From Chondrus crispus (lineage: Eukaryota; Rhodophyta; Florideophyceae; Gigartinales; Gigartinaceae): DNA of 64,000 nt. The position numbers and the translations under genes were made by a program. This document shows, one piece after another, positions 20,004-31,761 of the stretch (the first letter of the stretch is position 1; the number at the start of each line of letters is the position of its first letter). The stretch covers positions 114,698 to 178,697 of the forward strand of contig NW_005179222.1 of assembly GCF_000350225.1 (NCBI RefSeq). The letters are read 5' to 3'. A model generated the notes under the pieces. It searched no databases, was not told where the DNA came from, and saw only the letters and a list, made by a program, of their open reading frames with translations.

Positions 20004-22245
20004 ATGGCAGATCACCGCACGGAACAGGAACAGCCCCCACGCGAGCGGCCTCCCGTCTCGGGGCCCTTCTCCCGACGAGCGCGGGCCCTTGCCGCGCCCC
20101 CTAAGATCAGCCCCGGCTCCCCAGGTCGGAGAGTTGACCGTACTGAGGCAGTCGCCCGACTGGGTCGCAGCTGCGGGACGCCCCGCAACCGAAGGGGGAA
20201 CTCAGCCGGCGCGGCGTGATCCGTACACGGTGACGCCCTCGGCGGCGGCGACGCCGCCGACAGGTTGGCTCCGCGCCGGGGTGCGTTCCGTCCGGTCTCT
20301 GTTGCCAGGGAGCGATTTGGACCACCGGGCGTCACGGGGTGGTCGGAACCCCTCGCACGGGCAACCGCCGATGACCGTCGATGCCTACATCGGTACGGCC
20401 TTCCCCGATTCCGCCCGGTTTCAGGCCATCCCGAGGCGGAGGGGCATCCGCACGCCCTCCCCTCGCGGACGAGTTTGTCAAGAACACCGCTCGGCTGCGT
20501 GGAGGACCCGTTGGCTCCATGCACCGCATCTGGTGATGGCCGACTCCCGTTCGAATCTCCTGTACGTCCGCTGCGCGGGCGAGGAGCAGTACCACGCGCA
20601 GTTGTTCGGTCTCTTCGAGCGGTTCGGCGGAGATGTGGATCCCAGGCCCGGCGTCCAACTGGTGGCCTTCCCCCGCCCGTTCGACCGGTGGTACAGTGTA
20701 GCCAACCGCGCCCGGTGGGGTGAGAATTCCGCCTAGGAGAGCCGACTGCGGTGGCGCCGCGTAGATGCCTATTTCCCCATGTGGCACAGCACGGAATTCT
20801 TCGCGGTCCCCCTGTCGCCCCGGGGTCAGTCTTACCCCGCCTTACCGGACGGATGGAGTAGCCTCGAGGCCCCGGAGTGCCTCTATGTCCCCACGCCCAG
20901 CGTGCTGGCGTACGTCGCCGCACGCTGGATGCCGGTGGGTCCGTTCGGTCGGGAAGCCTCGGCGGGGACGCGCCGGCTGATCGATGCGATCATTCTTTTG
21001 GAATGGGCCGTCCTGGCCTTGCTGTGTTTTCTACACGCCGCACGGGACGGCCATCCGTTTTTCACAAGGTGCCCGGACCCCCGCTTGGCAAGCCGGAATG
21101 CGAATGACCGCGACGAGCGGGGCTCACTCTTCCGGTTATCTCCGGGGCTTTTGCAGCTCATCCGGTTGGTCGGAGTGGCGGCCATCCTCGAGGGTGCGTC
21201 CTTCGACCCGACTGGCGCCGAGGCCATCCTCGACTTCTCCGAGCGATTGGACTGGTCCCTCCCCGAGCGGGGCGACTTCGTCTGGTACAGTTGGGCCCGC
21301 GGGTGCTCCCTGCCGATGCCGCATTGGGATGGAACCTCGGCGGAGGCCGCCAACTGGTACGAGCCCCTGCCGGACGTGGATACCGCGTCATACGGCGCCG
21401 TCATTGCCTCGGGCGACGGATGGAGCGCGGCGGTCACCTCCGCCAGGGCCCCATTCGAGCCCTCAACCGAGTCGTTGCCGGTCACGGCTGCTCCGCTCTC
21501 GCCGATGCCGGGTACAACCGGCACCACGGAGGGTGTTCCAGTCGGTCCGTCGACGCCGCCCGAAGTGGCCGTGCCGGTGGCTGCGGACTCCCCGCGAGCC
21601 ATGGAGGAGGGAGAGCCCGTGGCGGCATCTGCCCCGGTGGCGCCCCCTCCCTCCGACCCTACTGTAGAGCCGGCGGCGGTAAATCTGCCTGAGGTGGCAC
21701 CCGCGTCGCCACCAGACTCCGCCGCTTTCCCCTTCAGCGATATGACCGGGACGGGGACTCAGACCCCTTCGGTGGTCGCTGATGAAGCCTCTAAGAGCGT
21801 ACCGAATGGAGGGGCTCCCGCTGCGGTTCCGGACGCGCAGGCTGCCCTGCGCGCCCTGCAAGTGGAGTGCAGATATGCGGGTGTACCCGCGCCGCTCACT
21901 CTTGCAGCAGGTTTGACGTACGCGCGAGCTTGGCTGGTTGAGGTGACCCACCTCAAGGCGCGGGTGGCGGGCCCCCAGTTCGCGATCCGCCAGCGTGACA
22001 CCGGCGAGGACCTTTTGCGGGGTGAGGCGATGGCTCGTATCCGCGCCGCTCAGGACCACCTCGCAGTATTGAGCGAGCAGGTGGCTGCCAAGAGACCGTA
22101 CGGTTCGGTCGATGTCGACCGGCGGGCACGACACAGGGGACGGAGCCCTCCGCCAAGCGCCAACGTCGCGACTAAGGCCGGTACCGGAGGCGGGGAGAGT
22201 ATCGAACCGCCTCCGAGGACCAAGTCCCTTCCTTTCAGTAAATGA
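20004..22245 (+). pseudogene. Antisense ORF of chromovirus, copy 1 (unknown protein)
   Basis: ATG 20004 opens MADHRTEQEQPP. A frameshift near 20090 moves the homologous reading to another frame (GPLPRPLRSAPAPQVGE). A TAG at 20734-20736 replaces the AAG of copy 2, and the frame then runs to 22245. Regions: basic Pro/Arg-rich N-terminus; a conserved globular core (AYIGTAFPDSARF; LFERFGGDVDP; FDRWYSVANR; WAVLALLCFLHAARDG; GCSLPMPHWDGTSAEA); a Pro/Ala/Val linker; and a C-terminal helical region (FAIRQRDTGEDLLR, AQDHLAVLSEQV). No known domain is recognised. Differences from copy 2 fall mostly at third codon positions, which suggests past selection on the protein. Confidence 0.75.
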
Positions 22246-23528
22246 GTCCTTCTTCTCCTGGCTCCCTCCTTGGCCCTGTCGCTCGAGTTCGCGTCCTTCT
22301 TCTCCTGGCCCCTACGGGTTTCCCCGAATTTCATCCCTTCCAGCCGATATCGGTAGTCCGTCGGCTCCGCGGGTCGCGATAGGTGGACCCGCAGTTTTCC
22401 CGACGTGGTCCCTACGACGGCCGTTGCCCGCCCGCGGTCACTGCGGGGCGTCATCTCCGCGCAGAGGTGCCGTACCCCCGGCGTGGGGGAAGGTACCCCC
22501 TGCCCACGCATTTAAAAACGGGGCCATCCCTCTGGGAACAGGGGAGTTTCCAAAGAACGGTGGTACTGTATCCCGCTCTGGTCGAGGTAGTGCGGGGCCG
22601 TCCCCGTCCCCAAACCTCCTTGGCGGTCCATATGGGCGGTTTTTTCAACATGGCACGCCCGGACGCGGGCGGACCCGGGGAGTGCAATGCCGTCAACGGG
22701 ACGGGGCTACGATTTTTTCCACCCTTCTAGGGAGGAAAACGTAGCCCCCCTTTGGGCTTAATTAAAATCCGGCCATCGGAGTCACCTCCTTGCCATCCAG
22801 GGCCCTTCCGCGCCGGGTCAATCCGGCACGGGGTAGCGGTAACGCGCGTTTGCCTGCGCGCTCTTGCGGTGGCGGGTTACCGCAACGGGTGCGGCCTGTG
22901 GCCTACTCCCCGGGTCGCCCGTCGAGGTGAGATCTTCCTGACCGCCTGGTCGGGGGTACGGCAGCGGGTTTTCCTCCGCGCTTCCATGTCGGGTTGACGC
23001 GTTCCGCGGCCCGACGGGCGGGCGACGGCACTATCGTCGTGACGGGTCATTGCGGGGGCCGGTTCCCGTTCCGCCCGCAACACCCGGTGCGCGTACTCAT
23101 TACCGGCTTGGGGCGAAACCGGCCTTTTCCTTAGTAACTTCCGCCTGCTTTTTCCTTGCGGTGGGTGGCTTTTCGGCGTTTTGACGAGCTCCGATTGGGT
23201 GTTCCCCTTCATCGGAGGCGCCGCGATCCGCCTCCGCTGCTCTGCAGACTACATCCGCAGGGGCACGGTTTCTGCCATCCAATCGGTCTTGGGTCGCTGC
23301 GCCCTTGAGCGCCCGGCGAGGGCTCGTCATGACAGTATTTCTGCACCGGTATCCCCCCGTTGGGTCTTGTCCCCCGGGTGCTGACCCGGGCTCGGAAGAG
23401 GGCTTCACTTTTATCCACCCCGAGGGGGGTGAGACGTAGCCCGCCCGAGTGTTTCCTTGGCCATCGCCGCGTCGGGTCGCTCCGCCCGCGAGTCCGTTCC
23501 ATCCGCGCCTGGCCTGTCCCGTGCCGTT
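22246..23528. other. Spacer between antisense ORF and pol, copy 1
   Basis: No coding region is recognised. Blocks such as GACGAGCTCCGATTGGG are shared with the spacer of copy 2. CCCC/GGGG-rich runs are frequent. Confidence 0.6.
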
Positions 23529-24171
23529 TTAGCGGTGGCGCGCGGTTGTCCGCGCGCGCCAGAAGCGGTCGATGAAGGGTTGCGGGAGGCCTTCGGCAGG
23601 TTCCCAGGTATCGTCCGCAGGGGTAAAGCCATACCAGCGGACCTTGTACTGGGTGCCACTGCGGGTCTCCCGGTGAGCGACCAAGTGGTCAACCGCGTAC
23701 TCCGCTGGCGGCTCAGGTGTTCCCGCCGGTGGGTCCGTTGTCAGTGCGGCCACAGTGGGGTCGTGGGGTCCCCGCGGCATCTTGGTTACCCGATCGATGC
23801 TCACGCGGTTTGAGACCCCGTCTTGGTCGACGACCACTGTGGCCTCCGTGGCGGATCGGACCCGAAAAGGGCCTTCTGATTTCGGTAAGAGCTTGACGGA
23901 GGGTCCTCCTCCGTTGCTCGGTAGGTCTCCCCGCTCGGCGCTCGTCAACGGCCGCGGTGGACGGTCCACGTAGACAATGTCTCCCACCGCGATGACCGGA
24001 CGGAAGCGCACCTTCTTATCGAAGTCGGCTTTGTACCTCCTCTGCCCCGCGGTTAGTTTCACCCGCGTGCGCTCGAGGGCATCCCGGTGCTTCCGCAACG
24101 TCGCGCGCTTGTACTGTACCGGGGTCCGCGGGTCTTCCGTGTGGGATCCGGCGTCTTGCGGTACAGTACCG
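23529..24171 (-). pseudogene. Chromovirus pol C-terminus with chromodomain, copy 1
   Basis: The minus-strand frame encodes the end of the integrase (RYKADFDKKVRFRPVIAVGD; VYVDRPPRPL) and a chromodomain (EYAVDHLVAHRE, TQYKVRWYGF, DDTWEPAEGLP), with the aromatic residues Y and W expected of the methyl-lysine cage. Chromodomains steer such elements to heterochromatin in other lineages. The fragment keeps the uninterrupted frame that copy 2 has lost here. Upstream pol is absent past 24171. Confidence 0.9.
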
Positions 24172-24172
24172 G

Positions 24173-24530
24173 TGTGTCAATTTGTGCAACGTGTACAGTT
24201 TTGCAGCATACAGAGCATGGCAAGATGGAATGGGATAGTAGTAGTTGGATGCATGAGGTACGAATTGATTAATCGAGGCAAGCGGCGCAAAGGACCAAAG
24301 GGTGCAAAGCAATCCCCATGCATGGAGTTTTAATTCACGTCTACGAGCTGTAGCGAAAAGCCGGCAATTGCATTGTCGACCAATGTAAGCGAGAATGGTA
24401 ATTGAATGCAGGAGCGACGTGCTGTTCTCCTAGATAGTGATGTATATGGAGCGATAGAGACACCGGAAGCACTGGAGGGAAGGAGGCAGAGCGAGAGCGG
24501 AGGTGAAGAGCAAATACAGTGCAGAGAGTA
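24173..24530. other. Stretch without recognised gene
   Basis: Nothing coding is seen between the chromovirus break and the pogo-like element. TA at 24529-24530 is the left target duplication of that element. Confidence 0.5.
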
Positions 24531-26958
24531 CCCTTCTCGGGGGCTAAATTTGGGACACAATTTATGGGAACTCCCATAAATCGACAACAGTTCCCTTAAA
24601 GAGCCCTCGAATATATGCCGGGCAAGTGTCCTTGAGTCCCCAATACAAGTAAACTGAAACACGGCCCATTGGTGGGTTGTCAATCAAGACGTTTAAAATT
24701 CTTCGTTCTGCTTCCAGAGTATTGAAATTTTCGAAAAGGGGTTTATTTGAGACAGTAGCCACTCTGAGTTACTTAACAATTATTGTTACTTAAATGCATC
24801 AGAGTCTCCACAGCGTCCTGCGAACGGGATGGCGTCGACTGTCCAGTGCTCCGCGCGCTCTTTTCTGCCTTTTGGTTGCCTGTACATGAAGGGGAACGAC
24901 ACCTCTTGCCCAACTTCGCACGTGTCATCGCCTCCCTTTCCTCCTGCTTTCGGCGACGCAGTTCATCTCGCTCCATTTTCCCTTGCTCCCTTACCGCGTT
25001 TTTTGTGCTCGCGCCTCTGCCTTCGAACGGTTCTCTTCCTCCACTCGAACCCGTTCAGCATTTGCTTCTTTGTCCTTCTGTCTGCGCCCCTCAATCAGGT
25101 CCCCAACTGTAAGGCACCGCGACGGTGCTCCGCACCCCAACACTCTCCTCGTCTCTCCGCCACATTGGGCGATTGGCCTTCGACTGATTCCAAATAATAT
25201 CGAGTTGACAGAATCATTGTCAGCCAATGCAAGGCGGAGGCGTTTGATGGAATCTGTTTTGTCTGAAGTCTCAGTGAATATTGTCTTCAGCTTCCCCCAT
25301 GTGTCACTGTCACTGAGCCTTTTTCGAACACTCTTAAGCGCCGACGTCGGTCCCTGCGTTGTCAATGCGATTGATTAGTGCTTTGCGGGTCTGTTCGCGT
25401 TCAAATGCTTCTGTCTTGAGTCTATCTAAGAATCGGTAGTCCATTGGTCAGATGCCTGTTTTCACGAAAGACTCCCTCACAATTGATGCTGTGACTGCAG
25501 CATGCCCCGCTACTGCAAGCTTTAGTTTAAACCCCATGGCATGTACATTGGTGGATGCCAATGACAAAAGCTCATCTCTGGTATTCCTGACCGCTTTCTG
25601 GAAGCTTTTGTTAATTTGATTATCGCAGAGTTGTAAAAAATGTGTTGTGTTTGCGGGGAGCACAACTACTTCTATGTTGTGCTTCCTCGCCTTTTCAAGC
25701 CACTCAATTCCCTTTCTCGACCCGTAGCCATCAAGGAACAAAATGTATGCCTTCTCCCTCGGGACTGCCTTTCGAACAAATTTATCAATATGTTCGATAA
25801 TATGAGGCATTGTGTCCATTTCGACAGATCCCTTCTGTGTACATCTCAAAACACGGTCCCTCGGAATCCAAGACTCGTCTGTTAACCAATGGGGAACGTT
25901 GTCTTTTGTGTACTCTTTCTTCGGAAGGGGTGCCATCCGTGACTGCATGACGTTCTTTCCGCCTCCTACAGCGAAAACGGGGGCAAGTTGGCCTGATGCT
26001 GACGCAATAAGAACAGCGGTCAAGTGCTTTCCTGAACCTTTAACATTGGCAATTGCACCGCCGTGGTTGCTGTTTGCCGAAGAGAAAACCTTAATTCGAC
26101 GTCCAAACTCTCCGTCCACATGCGTTTCATCCATATCCCAGATTCTGTTGGATCGTTAAGGATTCCCGGATGACGCTGCTCCACTTTTTTGAGCGTTTCG
26201 GAAAAGGTTGGACGTGATAGTAGTTTTCGGCTTCTATCTTGATTGCTTCTTTATTTTCAGCGTTTCTGTAGACCAATTCTCTGTTCTGTGCGCGATACGT
26301 TCTTATAGCAGCTCGAGAAGGGATCCCATTAATATATCCTTGCCGACCATCTGCACGAATTTCTTTTAATGTCGACTGTAGTGTTGGAACATCCACAGCA
26401 AATCCTCTTCTCGCCGCAGTAATTATGCGTTCGTTTAAAGCTTTAGACTCTTCATTCGTCCAGATAGTCTCTCGACCACGCCGGTTATTCAGAGGATTAA
26501 GTAGCTTTTCTAATTTTTCCTTGTCTTTGCCTTTCAGGCAAGTATGAATGCGACCTGCTGTGGACTTTGAAATTCCACAAATTGACGCGACATCCCTTAC
26601 CGACCTTCCATTCCCTAAGAGAGTCAAGGCACGAGCCCGGCGTTGCTTCTCTTCTTCACCCTGCTTCTGGCGCCGGATATAGGCAGCCGTTTGACTGCGC
26701 ATGGAATGTGGCATGGTTGGTAATTTGAGGATTAAGCGGTAGACCGCCTCGTCAAGGAGAGTATCTCGGGACAAAAAAACAGGTATCGTTTACCCGCCCA
26801 AACAGCCAGCCAGTTTGAATTTTGACGGGCTGTCGAATCCACGGCAAACACTTGTATGCACAGTTGCGATTGATTAATAGCGTTGAGAAGCAGTTCATAT
26901 CTGTTTAAGTTAGGTGTCCCAAGTTAAGCTCTGTCCCAAATTTGGCCCCCGAGAAGGG
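24531..26958 (-). mobile_element. Pogo-like DNA transposon with CCCTTC TIRs (element A)
   Basis: The left end CCCTTCTCGGGGGCTAAATT is mirrored by the right end, read on the minus strand, CCCTTCTCGGGGGCCAAATT. TA duplications lie at 24529-24530 and 26959-26960. The element is 2,428 bp and contains one broken transposase gene on the minus strand. Confidence 0.9.
25448..26774 (-). pseudogene. Pogo-like transposase of element A, frameshifted
   Basis: The 5' part (26774-26127) encodes an N-terminal HTH (ARALTLLGNGRSVRDVASIC, GISKSTAGRI) and a CENP-B-type segment (RRGFAVDVPTLQSTLKEI). The 3' part (26134-25448) encodes the DDE core: MDETHV, LFLDGYGS and HFLQLCDNQINKSF, so all three Asp are present. 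The two parts lie in different frames. Comparison with the element B transposase places two single-base deletions, near 26165 in a G-run and near 26148 in an A-run. An otherwise nearly complete gene suggests recent decay. Confidence 0.85.
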
Positions 26959-26960
26959 TA

Positions 26961-27035
26961 GCATACTCGGGCTTTTCTGCCTTCTGTATTCGCCACCAAG
27001 GACAGAACTGCTCCTACACTGCGCGCGACACCAGA
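26961..27035. other. Short flank between element A and copia remnant
   Basis: This is sequence upstream of the gag remnant and probably belongs to the old copia element into which element A inserted. Confidence 0.3.
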
Positions 27036-28548
27036 ATGTCTGACCTGGTTCCCACAGTTATGCGCCCAGGAGCAGATTCTGCTCCAAACAGCCTATATGA
27101 CCCGCCAAAACTTCATGCAGAAACCGACAAGTTCATGTGGCGTCAAGCCGTACGTATTTGGGCACAGAAAATACGGTCGTTCGCAAAAGGCGGAGACAAC
27201 AAAGCCAACAGTCTAGGGATTACACTGTACTCAGCCATGGACTACTCATTCATCCAAGTTATCGATAGCGCCAATTCAGCTAGTGAGCTCAAGCTCGTTT
27301 CGGACGACGATGAAGATAATGATGCTGTTGATCAGAAAGCTGTTATCGAAAAAATCATCCAGCTAGTCGCAAACGACTCTGTTACAGATGGAGTGCGTAG
27401 ACTAGTAAAGATGAGCCAGAAGATTCATTCACGCAAAAGACAGGAGAATGAGACGTATGATTCATTTGCAGAGCGCTTTCGTGGTGTTGGTCAGACGTAA
27501 TCCCTGCTATGCCGGTGATACATCTCAAGATAGCCAAAATTTTGCGATGCTCCTCCTCGAGAACGCCAACTTACCATCCTCCACCTTCAATAACATTGTC
27601 AGTATCCTGATCGCGGATGCAAAAGATAAGAGTTGGTCGACCGTCCAGTACTTCAAAATTACGAAAGAAAAGTTTGCAGCAATTGAGAATAGTTTTGAGA
27701 ATGCCATCGACATGTGGAAAAGTCCCTCACGCATCAAGTTTCCAACGAACAGCAAGCTGTTGCCTCTCAGAAGGTCCAGGAATTATGGGAAGCGCACAAA
27801 CTCAATATCACGACCGCAAAGACGAACAAATTTCGCTATGATACAGAGGAAAGGGCCCCATATGCTATATGCTTGAACGATGTAGTAGCCGCTTTGAAAG
27901 ATGTGAAGTCTCAGGACATCACGCAAGACCAAAATCTGAAACCACCACCACACACACCTGCCTCATCAGCCTATAACAACGCTGGCCGCCATGACGGAGG
28001 ATGCTCCCGCACGATGATGACGAAGCGCCACTCCTATTAAGGTCGCAATTTCAGTACCACGTACGAGCCATCCGGTCCGAGATTTAAGTTCAAAGCACGA
28101 ATCCCCGCCAATACAGGTCCCAAAAGCAATACGCGATGCGTAGACTGCGGTAAACTCGGCCACTGGAAAAATGACCCCGAATGCAAGACCCGCAGAGACC
28201 CTAAGCGTATACGATTCGATACGGACAGAGTGAATAATGACGCTTTTAAACCTAGCAGTCAATATTTTCAATAAAGGGATTAGCGAAGCTCCGCGCTGAC
28301 CCCAATCCGATTCTAGATGAAGGAGCCCCGACCTCATGGGATGGCATTGACGATGCTACTTACCTCTGCGATACTCTTGGGAAAAGACTCAATCTCGATC
28401 CCCCACTTAGCAACCAGTCCCTTGGCTGGGGCAACGAGTGCATCAACGCCAAGCCAATCGTAGCTTCTTGGATACTTACTGTGATGAATACACGTAACAA
28501 TCAGACGTCCTACACATTCCATCTGGTAGAAGGCAGCTCCCCGCTACT
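27036..28548 (+). pseudogene. Copia-like gag and protease remnant
   Basis: ATG 27036 opens a gag-like frame (MSDLVPTVMRPGAD; WRQAVRIWAQKI). At least two frame changes follow (near 27480 and 27740), with recognisable pieces NFAMLLLENANLPSSTFNNI and VQELWEAHKLNITTAKTNKF. A zinc knuckle CVDCGKLGHWKNDPEC lies near 28139-28186. A protease-like stretch with PILDEGAPTSW follows, and coding is cut off by the chromovirus LTR at 28549. The GHWKN zinc knuckle resembles that of the young copia element at 48596-54467, so the two are probably distant relatives. No integrase or RT of this copy remains in the window. Confidence 0.7.
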
Positions 28549-29138
28549 TGTGGTATAACTACCTTCGTCCCGACCACTCGGAACGAGGGGGGTTAGAGGT
28601 AAGGGAGCGCGCGCCGCCGGGTAACCCACGCGAGCGCAAACCGTACGGAAGGACTCGAAAAGAGGGAAGGCTCACGTGGCCGGTGACGCGCAGCCGGTCG
28701 GTGGTGTTAGATCCGGACGGCCGGTCACGGGTTAGAAGCCTGAGACTTAGAGGTAAAACCGGACGGAGTTAGCAAAAAGCCGTAAAGGGAAGGGAGGCGA
28801 GTCCCCCCGTTTACTGGAACGGGGCAGGTGCCCCTGGTCTTAACCCCTCAGTGGGACGCCAGGACACCTGTCCCGCTACAGTAGCTGTTACATACTGTAT
28901 ACCAGCTACTGTACTAAATTGGCTAATTTGTGCCATTAACCACTAATTGCTAATTACTTACCGGATGGTCGCACACGTGTGCCCGTGGCCACGGCCGGCG
29001 CCAACGGTTGTGTCACGTGTACGCCGTGGAGGTACTACTGTGCTCGCAGCGGGCGCGTGCACGATTACTACAGTAGTAACCGCCCGTCTCGGGGGTTCTC
29101 ATCTCCCACCGGGGGTCGCGGTGTGGAGTTGTACCACA
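28549..29138 (-). repeat. Chromovirus LTR (3' LTR of copy 2)
   Basis: TGTGGTATAACTACC at one end and TTGTACCACA at the other form an inverted terminus TGTGGTA/TACCACA. A TACAGTAGCTG/CAGCTACTGTA inverted repeat lies at 28877-28887 and 28903-28913. Length 590 bp. Confidence 0.95.
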
Positions 29139-29264
29139 GACCCCCTTCCTTACCTCGCGACACGTCCTCGTCGCGGCCGGGGGTTGACATGACCGGCTGG
29201 CAGGGTGTCCCATCCGTACGGAGAAGTCCGCGCCGACCACGGGGGCGCGGGCGGGCTGCGGCCA

Positions 29265-29288
29265 ACTCCATGGGGGAGCCCATGGAGT
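29265..29288. promoter_or_regulatory. Perfect palindrome upstream of antisense ORF (copy 2)
   Basis: ACTCCATGGG, GGAG, CCCATGGAGT, extended by one more pair (A29264/T29289). TATTTAA follows within 10 bases. Relative to copy 1 an A-T pair has become a G-C pair with pairing kept. Confidence 0.65.
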
Positions 29289-29428
29289 TTTTGGTATTTA
29301 ACCGCGTCGGATCCCCTGGCGCGGCAATGGGTCCCCTCACGCTTTCTTTTTCTCCCACCTCACTTCACACCACGCACCCCATTACCTCCACTTCCAAATC
29401 TCGCCCCCTCCTACCGTCCTCCCCCCGC

Positions 29429-31761
29429 ATGGATAACCGATCATCCGAGCGGGGTCGCCCCCCTCGGGCTCAGCCCCCTGCGGCGCCAGCCGCGCCGGTA
29501 CCGACCTTTCACCCGGCGCTGGCGGCGGGTCCCGGGGGTCGAAACGCGACGAGCATCGCGGCTCCGCGGGTGCGGGCTTCGGGCGCGGGGGTCCTTCCCT
29601 CGCGCGGCCCTACCGCCGTCCAAGGTCCCCTGCCGCGCCCTCTGCGCTCCGCCCCGGCTCCCCAGGTCGGCGAGACGACCGTACTGAGACGGTCCCCCGA
29701 CTGGGCTGTAGCCGCGGGGCAGGCGACGGCCGGCGCGGATAAACACCCGGTACCGCCGGATCCGTACGCGGCCACGCCCCCGGCGACCGAGCCTCCGCCG
29801 TCCAGCTGGCTCCGGACGGGTGTACGTGCCGTGCGGGGTTTGCTACCCGGGGCCGAGTTAGACCACCGGATTCCCCGAGGCGGTCGCAACCCCTCACAGG
29901 CGCAGCCGCCGATGTCCGTCGAGGCGTACATCGCGACGGCCTTCCCCGATGCCGCTCGGTTTGGGGCCATCCCCAGGCGACGGGGTATCCGTACGCCCTC
30001 CCCTCGCGGTCGAATCCGCCAAGACAACCGCGCGGCCGCTTGGAGGACCCGCTGGGTCCACGTGCCCCACCGCGTGATGGCGGACTCCCGCTCGGATCTC
30101 CTGTACATCCGCTGTGCGGGGGAGGACCGGTACCATTCGCGGTTGTTCGACCTCTTCGAGAGGTTCGGCGGGGACGTGGATCCTAAGCCCCACGTGCAGT
30201 TGGTGGCATTCCCCCGCCCGTTCGACCGGTGGTACAGCGTGGCTAACCGTGTGCGGTGGGGCGAGAATTCCGCCAAGGAGAGCTGGCTGCGGTGCCGCCG
30301 CGCCGATGCCTACTTCCACATGTGGCATACGACGGAATTCTTCGCCGTGCCCACAGGGGCCAGGGGGCAGCTATACCCAGCCCTACCGAGCGGTTGGAGC
30401 AATCTGGAAGCTCCGCAGTACCTCTGCGTACCCACGCCCAGCGTGCTGGCTTATGCCGCAGCGCGGTGGATGCCGGACGGTTCCTTCGGGCGAGAAGCGA
30501 CGCCCGGGATGCGTCGACTGATCGACGCCATCCTGCTCTCGGAGTGGGCCGTCCTGGCGTTGCTGTGTTTCCTACACGCCGCACGGGACGGCCTCCCGTT
30601 CTTCACCAAGTGCCCGGACCCTCGCCTAGCGAGCCGGACCGGGAACGAGCCCGGCGAGCGAGGCTCTCTCTTCCGTTTGTCGGCGGGGCTTCTGCAGCTC
30701 ATCCGATCGGTCGGGGTGGCCGCCATCCTCGAGGGGACGTCGTTCGACCCGGTTGGCGCGGAGGCCATCCTCGATTTTTCCGAACGGTTGGACTGGTCCC
30801 TCCCGGAGCGCCGCGACTTTGTGTGGTACAGTTGGGCCCGCGGATGTTCCCTGCGGATGCCGCATTGGGATGGCACGTCGGCGGAGGCCGACCACTGGTA
30901 CGACCCCCTGCCCGACCACGGGTCGCCGTCGTACGGGGCGGTCATCGCCTCCGGTGACGGGTGGGGCGCCGCGGTTGCTTCCGCCGGGACCCCCGCCGGA
31001 CCGTCCATCGGGTCTCTGCCCGCGTCAACCGAGTCGGTCCTACTGATGCCGGGGGAACCGGTCCTTGGAGAGGGCCTTCCAGTCGGTCCCTCGACGCCTC
31101 CCACGATGGGAGACGCGATCACTGCGGGTTCTCCGCCTGTGATCGCGGCAGCGCCGGCCACGGACACACCGGTCATGGAAGTGCCGGTAACGGAAGTGCC
31201 GGTAACGGACCCCGCCCCGGTGGGGGCCGCTCGCAAGGCTCCTTCTGTCGAGCCTGCGGGGGGCAACCTCCCTGCGGTGGCTACCGGGTCGGTGCCGGGC
31301 CCTGCCGGTTTCCCCGTCAGCGAAATGACCGCGACGGGGACACAGACCCCTCGATGGCGGCCGGTGGGGCTCCGAGTGAGGCGCCAGCAGACGAAGCCCC
31401 CGTCTTGGTTCCGGACGCGCAGGCCGCCCTGCGCGCTCTGCAGACGGAGTGTGGCTACGCGGGGGTCCCTGCACCGACCACCCTTGCGGCGGCTTTGGAG
31501 TCCGCGCGCACCTGGCTGGTCGAGGCGACCCAGCTCAGGGCGCGGGTGGCCGGCTTGCAGTTCGCCATCCGCCAGCGCGACACTGGCGAGGATCTCCTGC
31601 GCAGTGAGACGATGGCGCGGATCCGTTCGGCACAGGACCACCTCGCCGTCTTGAGCGAGCAAGTGTCCGCGAAGAGACCGTACGGTACCGTCGACACTGA
31701 TCCCGCCAGCGCGGCGGCGCGGGGGGCGGAACCCTCTGCCAAACGCCAGCGTCGCGAGTGA
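29429..31761 (+). pseudogene. Antisense ORF of chromovirus, copy 2 (unknown protein)
   Basis: ATG 29429 opens MDNRSSERGRPP. The frame is open to about 31350, where an indel shifts it. The homologous C-terminus (ALRALQTECGYAGVPAP, FAIRQRDTGEDLLRSETMAR, basic end AKRQRRE) is read in another frame to 31761. The core matches copy 1 across more than 300 residues. It has no signal peptide or clear membrane segment, so it is not an obvious envelope protein. The basic C-terminus could be a nuclear signal. The ORF lies opposite to gag-pol between pol and the 3' LTR. Antisense ORFs in this position are known in some plant Ty3/gypsy lineages, but I recognise no homology. Confidence 0.8.

Larger units (their letters stand above)
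19035..24172 (-). mobile_element. Truncated chromovirus (Ty3/gypsy), copy 1
   Basis: On the plus strand the order is LTR (19035-19674), an antisense ORF (20004-22245, +), spacer, and the 3' end of pol with chromodomain (23529-24171, -). Homology with the full copy at 28549-40221 stops at GTACAGTACCGG (24172), so the rest of pol, gag and the 5' LTR are missing. The single LTR is the element's 3' LTR, since gag-pol sense is minus. Confidence 0.9.

Noticed and set aside
20012..20923. Minus-strand Arg-rich frame in chromovirus copy 1
   Set aside because: Shadow of the antisense ORF; Arg/Pro/Gly composition reflects GC content only.
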